Assembly: GCF_001570425.1 (NCBI RefSeq)
Contig: NZ_BCSX01000015.1
Location: 124,001-188,000, forward strand
Direction of reading: 5' to 3'
DNA: 64,000 nt
Origin: Mycolicibacterium brisbanense
GTDB taxonomy: Bacteria > Actinomycetota > Actinomycetes > Mycobacteriales > Mycobacteriaceae
Position 1 is the first letter of the stretch; every line of letters begins with the position of its first letter. The translations under genes and the position numbers were made by a program. The notes beneath the pieces were generated by a model, which saw only the letters and a list, made by a program, of their open reading frames with translations, made no database searches and was not told where the DNA came from. Shown piece after piece: positions 11,322 to 20,646 of the stretch.

Positions 11322-12575
11322 ATGAGCGCGCCTGCGATGGATGACGCCGCCAGGGTCCTGGCCGATCCAACGGCCTACGCCGACGACGCCCGCCTGCACG
11401 GGGCGCTGACCCGACTGCGCGCCGAGAACCCGGTGGCGTGGGTGGACAACCCGCCATACCGCCCGTTCTGGGCGATCACCAAGCACGCCGACATCATGGC
11501 CATCGAACGCGACAACGATCTGTTCATCAGCGAGCCACGGCCGCTGCTGGCCACCGCGGCCGCCGACGATCTCGCCCGGCAACAGCTGGAAGCCGGGATG
11601 GGTCTGCGGACCCTGATCCACATGGACGATCCGCATCATCGCAAGGTTCGGTCCATCGGCGCAGACTGGTTCCGCCCCAAGGCAATGCGAGATCTGAAAA
11701 TCCGCGTCGACGAACTGGCCACCCGCTATGTCGACAAGATGGCCGCCGCTGGGCCGCAATGTGATTTCGTCACCACCGTGGCGGTCGACTTCCCGCTGTA
11801 CGTGATCATGTCGCTACTCGGGCTGCCCGAAGAGGATTTCGGTCGCATGCACATGCTGACCCAGGAGATGTTCGGCGGTGACGACGACGAGTACAAGCGC
11901 GAGGGCGGGTCGCTGGACGACCAATTGGCCGTGCTGCTCGACTTTTTCGCGTACTTCTCGCAGTTGACCGCGTCGCGACGGGCCAACCCGACCGGAGACC
12001 TCGCGTCGGCCATCGCCAACGGCCGCATCGACGGGGAACCCCTGTCGGACGTCGACACGGCGTCGTACTACGTGATCGTCGCCAGTGCAGGCCACGACAC
12101 CACCAAGGACGCGATCTCCGGAGGGCTGCTTGCGCTCATCGAGAACCCCGGCGAGCTGCAGAGGTTGCGGGCCAACCCCGGCCTGATGGGCACCGCGGTC
12201 GAGGAGATGATCCGGTGGTCGACACCGGTCAAGGAATTCATGCGGACGGCGACGGCCGATACGACGGTGCGTGGAGTGCCGATCGCCAAGGGCGAATCCG
12301 TCTACCTCGCTTACGTTTCCGGCAACCGCGACGAGGACGTGTTCGCCGATCCGTTCCGCTTCGACGTCGCGCGGGACCCCAACAAGCATCTGGCTTTCGG
12401 CTACGGCGTCCACTTCTGCCTGGGCGCGGCGCTGGCCAGGATGGAGATGGCGAGCCTGTTCACCGAACTGCTCTCGCGGCTGGACCACATCGAATTAGCC
12501 GGTACGCCCGTGCTTTCCGCCACGACCTTCGTCGGAGGGCTCAAACACCTGCCGGTGCGCTACTCGTTGCGCTGA
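11322..12575 (+). CDS. Cytochrome P450
   Basis: A 417-residue soluble bacterial P450 of normal size. The I-helix oxygen-activation motif AGHDTT is at 256-261, the K-helix ExxR is Glu295-Arg298, and the heme loop FGYGVHFCLG supplies the axial Cys366. The start ATG follows a good ribosome site (CTAGGAGGAG). The neighbouring ferredoxin reductase gene at 22.5-23.6 kb could serve as a redox partner, but no ferredoxin gene lies nearby. It converges with mftG with an 8-base gap. The substrate is not predictable; the sequence is of the mycobacterial CYP type with an FAD/ferredoxin partner system. Confidence 0.92.
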   Translation: MSAPAMDDAARVLADPTAYADDARLHGALTRLRAENPVAWVDNPPYRPFWAITKHADIMAIERDNDLFISEPRPLLATAAADDLARQQLEAGMGLRTLIHMDDPHHRKVRSIGADWFRPKAMRDLKIRVDELATRYVDKMAAAGPQCDFVTTVAVDFPLYVIMSLLGLPEEDFGRMHMLTQEMFGGDDDEYKREGGSLDDQLAVLLDFFAYFSQLTASRRANPTGDLASAIANGRIDGEPLSDVDTASYYVIVASAGHDTTKDAISGGLLALIENPGELQRLRANPGLMGTAVEEMIRWSTPVKEFMRTATADTTVRGVPIAKGESVYLAYVSGNRDEDVFADPFRFDVARDPNKHLAFGYGVHFCLGAALARMEMASLFTELLSRLDHIELAGTPVLSATTFVGGLKHLPVRYSLR

Positions 12576-12583
12576 CACCTCGC

Positions 12584-13999
12584 TCAGCCGGCGATGAACT
12601 CCGCGGCGCGATGGCCGATCATCGCGATGGTGGCGTGCGGCCCACGGCTGGTGATCGCGGGCATGATCGAACCGTCCACCACCCACAGCCCGGTGATCCC
12701 GTGCACTCGGCAGGTCGGGTCGAGCACGGCGTCCGGGCCGTTGCCCATCGGGGCGGTGCCTGCCAGATGCTGTGACGTCGACCACGACGGTGCACCGACT
12801 TCCGCAGTGCCCCCGATCAATTCACGAGCCATCTCCGCGCCTTCGCGGAGCGCTTCGACATCGGAAGCCACGCTGTCGTAGCGGTGTTCGATAATCGGAG
12901 CCGTCGTCGGGTCCGTCGAGGCGAGCCTGACCCGGCCGCGGGACCGCGGCCGCATGAGTGCCACCCCGAGGTGCGGCAACTCGGCGGGATCGTGCTCGGG
13001 TCCATGCACCATCGCCGCGAAGCCCGCCGTGTACGGGCGCACCTCGATACCGTCTGCGGTGGTGAGCACGGCCTCCAAGGGCGGCAGGTCGTGGGTGGGC
13101 GTCCAGTCGACGGGCAGCACCCACTCGGGGTGGTCGACCGTCGCGGCCCCGACCGGCAATCCCGCCACCACTGTGATGCCCAACCGTTCGAGATCGACGG
13201 CCGGGCCGATGCCGGACAGCATCAACAGCTGAGCAGACCCGATTGCCCCGCTGCACAACACAATTCGGTCGGCAGTAAGGGTCTCACCGCCGAGGCACTC
13301 CACGCCCACGGCGCGGGTTCCCGCGAAAAGGATGCGGCAGACCCTGGTGTCGGCACGGACTTCCAGGTTGCGGCGCTGCAATGCCGGCTGCAGGTAGGCA
13401 CCGCCCGGGCCGAGGCGAGTTCCGCCGTTGATGTTCAGCGGTACCGCGCCCGCCCCTGCCGGCAACGTCGCATCGATGTCCGATCCGTTCAGATCAGGCA
13501 GCCAGCCGAAACCCGCCGCCGTCGCCGCGGATACGAAAGAGGCCGTACACCCGTCGAATTCATGCACGCGCCGGACCAGAATGGGTCCGTCGGAGCCGTG
13601 CAGTGCGGTATCGAAGTCCAGATCCGTCTCGATCGCAAGGAAATGCGGTAGCACATCGCGCCAACTCCAGCCGGGGACCGCCCAGCCGTCGAAGTCTCCG
13701 GGTAGTCCGCGGCAAAAGTAGCCCCCGTTGACCGCTCCCGAACCGCCGACGACCGAACCGCGGATGATCTCGGTGTGGCGGGGCGGATGCTCGGTCAAGG
13801 TCGACCGATAGTGGCGCACGACGCCGCTGGCAGTGCCGATCGGTAGCCGCAACCCGTCGGTGATCTGAGCGGCCACCCGCGGGTCCGATGGGGCGGGCCC
13901 GGCTTCGACGACACACACGCGACAGTCGGGATCGGAGGAAAGTCGTTCGGCCAAGACGGATCCGGCGCTGCCGGCGCCCACAATCAGTACGTCGCGCAC
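12584..13999 (-). CDS. mftG: Mycofactocin system GMC oxidoreductase MftG
   Basis: A 471-residue FAD flavoprotein of the glucose-methanol-choline family. The dinucleotide-binding motif GAGSAG is at residues 8-13 (VRDVLIVGAGSAGS), followed by GSVVGGSGAVNGG, and near the C-terminus come the conserved His in SQHLAGTAPMG and the DGSIMPAI segment. In mycobacteria MftG is reported to reoxidise mycofactocinol and pass electrons to the respiratory chain. The start is GTG at 13999, one copy of a 17-bp direct repeat; a second in-frame GTG lies at 14026. It is the last gene of the mft run, 60 bases after mftF, and its end nearly meets that of the P450. Confidence 0.92.
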   Translation of the reverse strand: MRDVLIVGAGSAGSVLAERLSSDPDCRVCVVEAGPAPSDPRVAAQITDGLRLPIGTASGVVRHYRSTLTEHPPRHTEIIRGSVVGGSGAVNGGYFCRGLPGDFDGWAVPGWSWRDVLPHFLAIETDLDFDTALHGSDGPILVRRVHEFDGCTASFVSAATAAGFGWLPDLNGSDIDATLPAGAGAVPLNINGGTRLGPGGAYLQPALQRRNLEVRADTRVCRILFAGTRAVGVECLGGETLTADRIVLCSGAIGSAQLLMLSGIGPAVDLERLGITVVAGLPVGAATVDHPEWVLPVDWTPTHDLPPLEAVLTTADGIEVRPYTAGFAAMVHGPEHDPAELPHLGVALMRPRSRGRVRLASTDPTTAPIIEHRYDSVASDVEALREGAEMARELIGGTAEVGAPSWSTSQHLAGTAPMGNGPDAVLDPTCRVHGITGLWVVDGSIMPAITSRGPHATIAMIGHRAAEFIAG

Positions 14000-14037
14000 G
14001 TGAGGAGCAGATGAGGAGGGGCGCACGTGAGGAGCAG
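13994..14037. repeat. Direct repeat duplicating the mftG start region
   Basis: The 17-mer GCGCACGTGAGGAGCAG occurs at 13994-14010 and again at 14021-14037, 27 bases apart, hence in frame. Each copy contains a GTG start codon for mftG on the minus strand. Confidence 0.8.
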
Positions 14038-14058
14038 AAAACGCATCAGGCCTCAGCG

Positions 14059-15471
14059 CTAACTCCGCAGCTGCGGTTTGAGAGCGCCGAGGTTGCGCTC
14101 GCGCACGACGCCGGCCCACAGACCTGTGCCATACGCGATGTCGTCGAGGCGCTTGAGCATGATGTGGGTCAGCAGGCCGACGGGCTTGGTGTCGTCGTCG
14201 GCGTTGCCGCGTCTGGTCGCCCAGTCCACCACCCCGTCGACCACCGCCGCCAGCAACACCGCCTGGCGGGCCCGGCGGAAGAGCAGCGCGGCGATCAGCG
14301 CGATCGGCCAATAGTGCCGACAGATCGCTGAACACAACTGCAGGGCGGCGGACCACAATCCGGTCGCGGTGACGACGGCGACGTCGCGGGGTTCGGTGTC
14401 GACCGTGCTGAGCGAGCGCGCGATGCGCCTGCCGGTCATGACAGCGACGACCAACGAGGCCAGATAGCCGACGCACGAACCGACGGCCAGCAACAACCAG
14501 ACCACCAGGCTCCAGCCGGAGATCACCAGCGGCGCCGTCTTCCCAGGATGCCGCACGGTCAGCGGAGCAGCCGATGTGCCATAGAACGCCTTGCGGCTGA
14601 ACCACTCTCGAAGATCGGTGCGGTGATCGTGGGCCACCAGGGCGATGGGTTCGTACCGTAGCCGGGCGCCGGCCTCGACGAACCGCCAGCACAGGTCGAC
14701 GTCTTCGCCGGACTGCATGGTCTCGTCGAATCCCCCGACACTGAGCAGCGCCGAGCGCCTGCAGATGATGGCAGCGCTGGGCACGTAGGACACCGTGCCG
14801 TACGGGACCACCGGCGCCTCCCGGACACCGAGGTCCAGCGATGACCGCACAGCCTCGTACCGGGCAACCAGATTGTCGGTCGTGTGCAGCCCGACGATCC
14901 GGGGCGCGACCAACGCCACGGCTGGATCGCAGAAGTGGCCCAGCAACGCTTCGAGCCAACCGCGGCGCGGGACCACGTCAGAGTCGAGGAACGCCACGAA
15001 GTCTGTCTCGCAGGCCGCCAGGCCAGTGTTGCGGGCAGCCGCGGGTCCGTTGCTGCGGGCGTGCCGCAGGACCTGGACATCGCAGTGCATCGAGGCGAAC
15101 TCCTCCTCGGACACCGGCACCGCGGAGCCGTCGTCGACCACGATGACCCGAAGGCCACGCAGCGTCCCGATCAGCCGATGCAACCCAGATACGTTGTCTC
15201 GTACCGGAATAACCACGGTGACGTCGCGATGCGACGGCCCACTGGCGGGACGCGGATGAGCGACTGTGGCGTCGAGCAGGGTGCGGGCGAGTTGCGCGCT
15301 GACAGCGTCGTGGACCTCGAGGCGACCGCCGTTGAGCATGGTCTGTGCAGTCGGGGCGAGTCGCAGCAGACGCGTCGGCGAACCACCCAGCAGAGCTGAG
15401 CCCTCACCGAGCACCTTGACGCGACGATCCACCTGAACGGCAAAGCCGTCAGGCAGCCTCGGCCCGGTCAC
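14059..15471 (-). CDS. mftF: Mycofactocin glycosyltransferase MftF
   Basis: A 470-residue family-2 glycosyltransferase. The GT-A core shows [10 protein letters not shown], the nucleotide-binding VIVVDDGS and the metal-binding FLDSDV, then the [11 protein letters not shown] segment. Hydrophobic helices in the C-terminal third suggest membrane association. MftF adds glucose units to the mycofactocin precursor, giving the oligoglucosylated cofactor. The GTG start at 15471 overlaps the mftE stop as GTGA; a longer frame upstream is less likely. Confidence 0.93.
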   Translation of the reverse strand: MTGPRLPDGFAVQVDRRVKVLGEGSALLGGSPTRLLRLAPTAQTMLNGGRLEVHDAVSAQLARTLLDATVAHPRPASGPSHRDVTVVIPVRDNVSGLHRLIGTLRGLRVIVVDDGSAVPVSEEEFASMHCDVQVLRHARSNGPAAARNTGLAACETDFVAFLDSDVVPRRGWLEALLGHFCDPAVALVAPRIVGLHTTDNLVARYEAVRSSLDLGVREAPVVPYGTVSYVPSAAIICRRSALLSVGGFDETMQSGEDVDLCWRFVEAGARLRYEPIALVAHDHRTDLREWFSRKAFYGTSAAPLTVRHPGKTAPLVISGWSLVVWLLLAVGSCVGYLASLVVAVMTGRRIARSLSTVDTEPRDVAVVTATGLWSAALQLCSAICRHYWPIALIAALLFRRARQAVLLAAVVDGVVDWATRRGNADDDTKPVGLLTHIMLKRLDDIAYGTGLWAGVVRERNLGALKPQLRS

Positions 15472-16211
15472 GTCAGCATCCCGTTCCGGTCGGGCCGCCA
15501 GCGACGGATCCGATCCGTACACCCCTCGACCATCTCAGCAAAGATACGCTCCCCCTCGGACGCAGTGGCGGTGGTCGGATCACCGAGCACTCCTGCCGCG
15601 CTGACCGCGGCAACGCCACCACGACGCAACTGCGGCATCAATTCCGCCAGTGGCGCGGTGTTCCCCGGTGCGACCTCGTCGCACCACACATCGCTCGGTG
15701 AAATATGTAGCAATACAGAAGTTTCGGTATGGCCGGCATGCGCGTCGGCGCCGACCGCCGCGCACGGTACCCAGGCGACGTCGCGGCTCTCGGACCGGAG
15801 CAGCGCAGTCGCCGTCGCCAGCGCCTCCACATTGCCCCCGTGGCCGTTGACGAACACCAGGCGCGACACCCAGCTCGTTGCCGACCTGCCGTACTCCACC
15901 AGCAAAAGCCGCAAAGCCTCGGTGCCGATCGATATGGTGCCCGCGAAACCCTCGTGCTCGCCGCTGGCTCCGTAGCCGATCGCCGGCGCGACTACCCAGT
16001 CGGAACCGGACCCGCCGCCGAGCCGCTCCACCGCGGCGCGCGCCACCGCCGAGGCGATGCGCGTGTCGGTGTCCAGCGGCAAGTGCGGTCCGTGCTGTTC
16101 GGTAGAACCGACCGGGATTACCAACATGGGCGACACGTTGCGTAGCTGCCTCGTCGTCGAGTTCCCGAGCTCGCTGGGGAAAGCCACGTGCCGATGGTAG
16201 GCCGAATTCAC
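15468..16211 (-). CDS. mftE: Mycofactocin precursor peptidase MftE
   Basis: A 247-residue creatininase-family metallopeptidase. Motifs are [19 protein letters not shown], with metal-binding Glu/His/Asp, FVNGHGGN and [12 protein letters not shown]. MftE cuts the modified MftA peptide before its last two residues to release the AHDP intermediate. GTG at 16211 (VNSAYHRHV) is chosen because it aligns with known MftE N-termini; the open frame upstream reads Ser/Arg-rich and lacks homology. It overlaps mftF by four bases, but 147 bases separate it from mftD, the largest gap in the run. Confidence 0.92.
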   Translation of the reverse strand: MNSAYHRHVAFPSELGNSTTRQLRNVSPMLVIPVGSTEQHGPHLPLDTDTRIASAVARAAVERLGGGSGSDWVVAPAIGYGASGEHEGFAGTISIGTEALRLLLVEYGRSATSWVSRLVFVNGHGGNVEALATATALLRSESRDVAWVPCAAVGADAHAGHTETSVLLHISPSDVWCDEVAPGNTAPLAELMPQLRRGGVAAVSAAGVLGDPTTATASEGERIFAEMVEGCTDRIRRWRPDRNGMLT

Positions 16212-16358
16212 CTGGAGTGCGCCAATTGTTGAAGCATGAGCAGCAATTGATTTCCCGGAACTTCTCCGCCGGCTCCCCAAAGCCATCTCGTGCGCCTCTC
16301 CAGCCACCCCTGTCACGGGGAGGTTACGCGCTACGGACCGTCCCGACCAGTCCCCCGG

Positions 16359-17552
16359 TCAAATGCCAGTGGTCGGTGGCACGCCCAGCGACCGCAGGAA
16401 TCCCGGCGGCACCAAGATGTCATCGGGAGAAAGATCGTGGATCGAGGCCTTACCGAGCCCACGCAGCGCGGAGTCGATCCCGCCCGACAAGATGTCGAGC
16501 ACGTTCTCCACTCCGGCCTGTCCGTTGGCCGCCAGACCCCACAGATACGCCCGACCGATCATGACGGCCCGCGCACCCAGCGCCACGGCCTTGACGACAT
16601 CGCTGCCGCGCCGGACACCGCCGTCGAGCAAAACCTCCACCTGGTCACCGACGGCCTCGGCGATCGCAGGCAGGCACCGAATCGCCGCCGGCGTGCCGTC
16701 CAGGTTGTTGCCGCCGTGGTTGGACACCGTGATCGCCGAAACCCCAGCGTCGACAGCACGTTTGGCGTCGTCGACCCGCACCATGCCCTTGAGCAGGAAC
16801 GGACCACCCCACTGCTCGCGCAGCCACGCGATGTCCTCCCAGGTCGGCGGCGGCGTGCCCATCCACTGTCCGTACGCCTCGAAGAACGTCGGCCCCGGCT
16901 CGCCGCGTCGCCCCTGATTCGGAACCCGCAGGTCCGGCGGACGCAGATGCTTGCCGAAGCTCCACAGCCAGCGCGGCTTGGTGAGCACCTCCGGCGACAT
17001 CTTGATCATCGTCTTGAGATCCATGCGCTCCGGAATCTTGGGGCTGCCCCAGTCACGGCCGTGGCTGAAGCTCCAGTCGGTCGTGGCGATCAAGCCGACC
17101 GCGCCCGCGTCCTTCGCACGCTGCACGCGCTCGGCGATCTCGTCGCGGCTGCCGAGCCAGTAGATCTGGAAAAAGATCTTGTCGTTGACGGCGGTGACTT
17201 CTTCCATCGGCTTGCTGGCAAACGACGATAGACCCATCGCGGTACCGCGTGCGGCCGCCGCACGGGCAACCGCCACCTCGCCGTCGGGATCGATTGCCTG
17301 CACACCGGTCGGCGAGATGATGACGGGCATCGAAATGTCCTGACCCATCACGGTTGTCGCCATCTCACGCTTCTCGGTGACCCCGACCACATGCGGGGCG
17401 AAGCCGAGTTGGGCAAAGGCCTCGACGTTGTCGGAGACCGACACGCCCTTCTCACTGGCCGAGATCAACGACGAGTAGGCGGAGCGGGGCAGACGTTTCT
17501 TCGCTCGCTGCTGAGCGATGGCGACGGTTTCGAACCAGGTATCGCGGGCCAT
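16359..17552 (-). CDS. mftD: FMN-dependent dehydrogenase MftD
   Basis: A 397-residue alpha-hydroxy-acid oxidase-like TIM-barrel flavoprotein. FMN and substrate motifs include VIISPTGVQAIDPDGE, the active-site SNHGGNNLDGTP and LLDGGVRRGSDVVKA, with ARAVMIGRAYLWG near the end. MftD oxidatively deaminates AHDP to give premycofactocin, the redox-active form. It starts 2 bases after the mftC stop. Length and motifs look intact. Confidence 0.94.
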   Translation of the reverse strand: MARDTWFETVAIAQQRAKKRLPRSAYSSLISASEKGVSVSDNVEAFAQLGFAPHVVGVTEKREMATTVMGQDISMPVIISPTGVQAIDPDGEVAVARAAAARGTAMGLSSFASKPMEEVTAVNDKIFFQIYWLGSRDEIAERVQRAKDAGAVGLIATTDWSFSHGRDWGSPKIPERMDLKTMIKMSPEVLTKPRWLWSFGKHLRPPDLRVPNQGRRGEPGPTFFEAYGQWMGTPPPTWEDIAWLREQWGGPFLLKGMVRVDDAKRAVDAGVSAITVSNHGGNNLDGTPAAIRCLPAIAEAVGDQVEVLLDGGVRRGSDVVKAVALGARAVMIGRAYLWGLAANGQAGVENVLDILSGGIDSALRGLGKASIHDLSPDDILVPPGFLRSLGVPPTTGI

Positions 17553-17554
17553 GA

Positions 17555-18748
17555 TCAGATCGGACTTTCGTTGCAGAATTTCTTCGGAGGGACGGTGAGG
17601 AGCTTGAGCGGGATCGGCCCCTTACTCGAGCGGGAATGGTCGACGCTGGACTTGGGCTTGTCCCGCTCCAGCGCGAGTGCGGGCTCACCGTAGCCCTGCA
17701 CACACTCGGGATCGGGCCCGTCCATCGGCAGACCGGTGAAGAACTTGGCGGCCATGCAGCCGCCGCGGCAGCTGTCGTAGTGCCCGCAGCTGCCGCAGGC
17801 ACCGGCCGACTGCGGTTCCCGCAGCTCGCGGAACAACGGCGCGTTTTGCCATACGTTCTGGAAACCGTTGTCTGACAGGATGTTTCCCGCGAGGAAGCGG
17901 TCGTGGATGGCGAACGGGCAGGCGTACACGTCGCCCACCGGGTCGATCAGGCAGACCACCCGGCCGGCTCCGCACAGGTTGAGACCGGCCAGCGCACCCG
18001 GTTCGCCGAGGCCCGACAAGTGGAAGAACGAATCCCCCGTGAGCACCCGCTCACCGTGAGCCACCAGCCAGTCATACAGCTGACGCTGCTGGGCCGCGGT
18101 GGGGTGCAGTTCGTCCCAGACGTCGGCGCCGCGCCCCGAGGGCCGCAGCCGCGTGATGCGCAGCGTGGCGCCGTACTGATCGGCCAACGCCTTGAAATCG
18201 TCGAGCTGGTCGACGTTGTGGCGAGTCACCACCACCGAGATCTTGGCGTCCTTGAAACCGGCGGCCTTGAGGTTCTCCAAGGCCCGGATGGCCATGGCGA
18301 ACGAGCCGGGTCCGCGCACCGCATCGTTGATCTCGGCGGTCGCTCCGTCCAGGGAGATCTGGACGTCGACATAGTCGCTGGCCGCCAGTTTCGTTGCCAC
18401 CTGTGGCGTGATGCGCACGCCGTTGGTGGAGAACTTCACGCCGACGTGGTGCGCGGTCGCGTAGTCGACGAGCTCCCAAAAGTCCGACCGCACAGTGGGT
18501 TCCCCGCCACCGATGTTGACGTAGAACACCTGCATGCGTTCGAGCTCATCGATGATGTCCTTGCACTGCTGCGTGCTGAGCTCACGCGGATCGCGTTTGC
18601 CCGAGGACGACAGGCAGTGCACGCACGCCAGGTTGCATGCGTAGGTGAGCTCCCAGGTCAGGCAGATGGGCGCGTCGAGGCCATGCTCGAACTGCTCGAC
18701 CAGTCGCGGTACGGGCGCCGGCGCGGGTGCCGAATCCAGAACGGTCAT
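17555..18748 (-). CDS. mftC: Mycofactocin radical SAM maturase MftC
   Basis: A 397-residue radical SAM/SPASM protein. The 4Fe-4S cluster motif C-x3-C-x2-C is Cys38, Cys42 and Cys45 in TYACNLACVHC; the SPASM domain holds further Cys in CGAGRVVCLIDP, the CPF of GDVYACPFAIHD, and CGSCGHYDSCRGGC. MftC decarboxylates the C-terminal Tyr of MftA and forms the Val-Tyr C-C link. ATG at 18748 overlaps the mftB stop as ATGA and is preceded by GGGAGG-like bases; the upstream extension in the same frame is spurious. Confidence 0.96.
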   Translation of the reverse strand: MTVLDSAPAPAPVPRLVEQFEHGLDAPICLTWELTYACNLACVHCLSSSGKRDPRELSTQQCKDIIDELERMQVFYVNIGGGEPTVRSDFWELVDYATAHHVGVKFSTNGVRITPQVATKLAASDYVDVQISLDGATAEINDAVRGPGSFAMAIRALENLKAAGFKDAKISVVVTRHNVDQLDDFKALADQYGATLRITRLRPSGRGADVWDELHPTAAQQRQLYDWLVAHGERVLTGDSFFHLSGLGEPGALAGLNLCGAGRVVCLIDPVGDVYACPFAIHDRFLAGNILSDNGFQNVWQNAPLFRELREPQSAGACGSCGHYDSCRGGCMAAKFFTGLPMDGPDPECVQGYGEPALALERDKPKSSVDHSRSSKGPIPLKLLTVPPKKFCNESPI

Positions 18749-19056
18749 GGGACCTCCTTGAGAACGAGCATCTTGGACTGGGCGAGCACACCCAGGGCAT
18801 GCAGGTACGGGGCCTGCTGATCGTCGCCGACCCCGGCGGCCCGGCACGCCGACCGGACATCGGGATGGTCGGCCAGAGATTTGACCACCGTCACGATCGT
18901 CCGGTTCTTCAGGAACGAAAGCTTGCGCGTACCAAAGTGATACAGCAATGCACCGAACGGCTCCGGCCGCACCGCCACCTGGTGGTGCAGCCGCCAGCCG
19001 CGTTCCGGATCGAACGACGGTGCCGCACCGGTGGGTGCGGACACAGGCCCGGCCAT
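18745..19056 (-). CDS. mftB: Mycofactocin peptide chaperone MftB
   Basis: A 103-residue RiPP-recognition-element protein that binds MftA and hands it to MftC. The stretch [35 protein letters not shown] is the family hallmark. ATG at 19056 lies 2 bases after the mftA stop. Complete and of normal length. Confidence 0.94.
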   Translation of the reverse strand: MAGPVSAPTGAAPSFDPERGWRLHHQVAVRPEPFGALLYHFGTRKLSFLKNRTIVTVVKSLADHPDVRSACRAAGVGDDQQAPYLHALGVLAQSKMLVLKEVP

Positions 19057-19058
19057 GG

Positions 19059-19154
19059 TCAGTAGACCCCGCACATCCCGTCGATCGACACCTCTTCGAC
19101 GAGGGTCTCGGTGACGAGTTCGGTGTCGGATTCGACCTGCTGATTCGGCTCCAT
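19059..19154 (-). CDS. mftA: Mycofactocin precursor peptide MftA
   Basis: A 31-residue precursor peptide. The C-terminus IDGMCGVY is the conserved MftA tail, whose last two residues (Val30, Tyr31) become mycofactocin; the acidic leader (residues 1-24) is recognised by MftB. It is the first gene of the biosynthetic run, with a good ribosome site (AAAGGGG) 6-12 bases before ATG. Confidence 0.97.
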   Translation of the reverse strand: MEPNQQVESDTELVTETLVEEVSIDGMCGVY

Positions 19155-19188
19155 GGATTTACCCCTTTCGTACGATGGGCCTCGACTA

Positions 19189-19206
19189 TTGTGACCCAGG
19201 TCGCAA
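19189..19206. promoter_or_regulatory. Candidate MftR operator in the mftA-mftR intergenic region
   Basis: TTGTGACC, 2 bases, then GGTCGCAA form an inverted repeat with one mismatch between divergent mftA and mftR. TetR-type MftR is known to control the mft genes and to respond to long-chain acyl-CoA. The position suggests the dimer covers both promoters. Confidence 0.6.
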
Positions 19207-19247
19207 CAATATGGCATCGAGTGCCGAAATGGAAGGCCGGGTTTCAG

Positions 19248-19832
19248 ATGAGTGCGGGACGGCGTCGGTCGACCACCCAGGACCACATCGCCGGAGTGGC
19301 CATCGAGTTGTTCGCGGCCCGCGGGTTCGACGAGGTCAGCGTCGACGACGTGGCCGCCGCGACGGGCATCTCGCGGCGCACGCTGTTCCGGTACTACCCG
19401 TCGAAGAACGCCATCCCGTGGGGCAACTTCGATGCCCACCTGCAGCAGTTGCGTGAACTGCTCGCGACGCTGAGCCCACGCGTGACTCTCGAGGAGGCTC
19501 TGCGCGAGGCGCTGCTGGCGTTCAACACCTACGAGGCCGACGAGATGGCGCAGCACCGGCAGCGCATGCGCGTTATCCTGGAAACCACTGGGCTACAAGC
19601 CTATTCGATGACCATGTACGCAGGCTGGCGCGAGGTCATCGCCGGTTACGTGGCGGTACGCACCGGTCGGGCATCCACCGACCTGATCCCGCAGACCGTG
19701 GCATGGCTGATGCTCGGCGTCGCGCTGTCAGCCTATGAGCACTGGCTCGCCGACGAGGCGGTGTCGCTGACCGACGCCATCGGCGAAGCATTCGACATCG
19801 TCGCGCCGGGACTTGACGTGCTGGCCGGGTAA
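19248..19832 (+). CDS. mftR: TetR-family regulator MftR
   Basis: A 194-residue TetR regulator. The N-terminal helix-turn-helix is at about residues 28-48 ([22 protein letters not shown]); the rest is an all-helical ligand-binding domain. It is transcribed divergently from mftA, the arrangement known for MftR, which represses mycofactocin genes until acyl-CoA binds. ATG at 19248 was chosen because the helix-turn-helix follows at normal distance; the frame remains open far upstream but overlaps the mft promoter. It ends one base before the convergent dioxygenase gene. Confidence 0.92.
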   Translation: MSAGRRRSTTQDHIAGVAIELFAARGFDEVSVDDVAAATGISRRTLFRYYPSKNAIPWGNFDAHLQQLRELLATLSPRVTLEEALREALLAFNTYEADEMAQHRQRMRVILETTGLQAYSMTMYAGWREVIAGYVAVRTGRASTDLIPQTVAWLMLGVALSAYEHWLADEAVSLTDAIGEAFDIVAPGLDVLAG

Positions 19833-20561
19833 CTAGCGCCATACGCAGGAGAGCACCGTATCGCCGGCAGGAGAGAGCGGTTCGGTCAGCACAATCGGGG
19901 CCTGCGACATGAATCTTGGTGTGCTGCCTCGATGTTCGTCGGCCGCATGCACGGTGAACGGGTGCAGCAGATACATGTCGCCGGGTAACCCCGTCGCGTG
20001 AGCAACCCGCCGGGCACGACTGACCGCGTCGACCATCGCACCCGCCGTGACCGCGTCCACCGGCTCCCAGCCCAGCACCGTCGCGACGTCGTGGTGTGAC
20101 CCCACCCGAATGCGGGTCGGCGCGTCGTCGGGCCCCACTTCCGACAGCAGCGTCAGCAGCAGCATCGTGTGCGGCCGACCGCTGACCATCCAGCCACCGG
20201 TCGAATCCGGCGTGTTGAGGTCGATGTGCCAACCCCGGTCATCGGCGGGCGGACGCACCGGAAACCGCACCGGGATGTTTCCGAGCGCGTGCCGAGGCTG
20301 CCAACCACCGGCACCGCACACCGCATCGAGCGCCGCGGCCAGCCGCGCACTGGCCACCAGTTCACCGAACGGGCCGGCACCGGTCAGATCAGCGGTCCAG
20401 ACCACCGGCTGCGTCCACGACTGCGGCAGAGCGGGTGACAGTCCCATCTGACGCCACAGCAGATTCCTTGCCTGATCGGCGATCTGGCGAGGTGCCGCCT
20501 GTTCCACCTTGACGAACCCGTCCCGGATGAAAGCGTCAACGTCGACCACGGCATCCACCAT
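19833..20561 (-). CDS. Phytanoyl-CoA dioxygenase-like Fe(II)/2-oxoglutarate enzyme
   Basis: A 242-residue protein with the PhyH fold signature: an iron-binding HxD in WHIDLNTPDS, a distal His in LLHPFTVHAADEHRG, and the Arg-containing segment that binds 2-oxoglutarate (TPRFMSQAP). The substrate is unknown. It abuts mftR tail to tail with no gap and is divergent from the ECF sigma factor. Confidence 0.75.
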   Translation of the reverse strand: MVDAVVDVDAFIRDGFVKVEQAAPRQIADQARNLLWRQMGLSPALPQSWTQPVVWTADLTGAGPFGELVASARLAAALDAVCGAGGWQPRHALGNIPVRFPVRPPADDRGWHIDLNTPDSTGGWMVSGRPHTMLLLTLLSEVGPDDAPTRIRVGSHHDVATVLGWEPVDAVTAGAMVDAVSRARRVAHATGLPGDMYLLHPFTVHAADEHRGSTPRFMSQAPIVLTEPLSPAGDTVLSCVWR

Positions 20562-20646
20562 CGCCTACACGCAGCCTGACAGGCCAGCGATTTTTCGTCG
20601 AAAATTGGGGTGTCGGAGTTCGGGCTCCAACGGCGACGATAGAGAT

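Noticed and set aside
12584..14959. A 791-codon open frame covering mftG and part of mftF
   Set aside because: Only the last 471 codons show GMC motifs; the rest is the antisense-like shadow frame of mftF in high-GC DNA.
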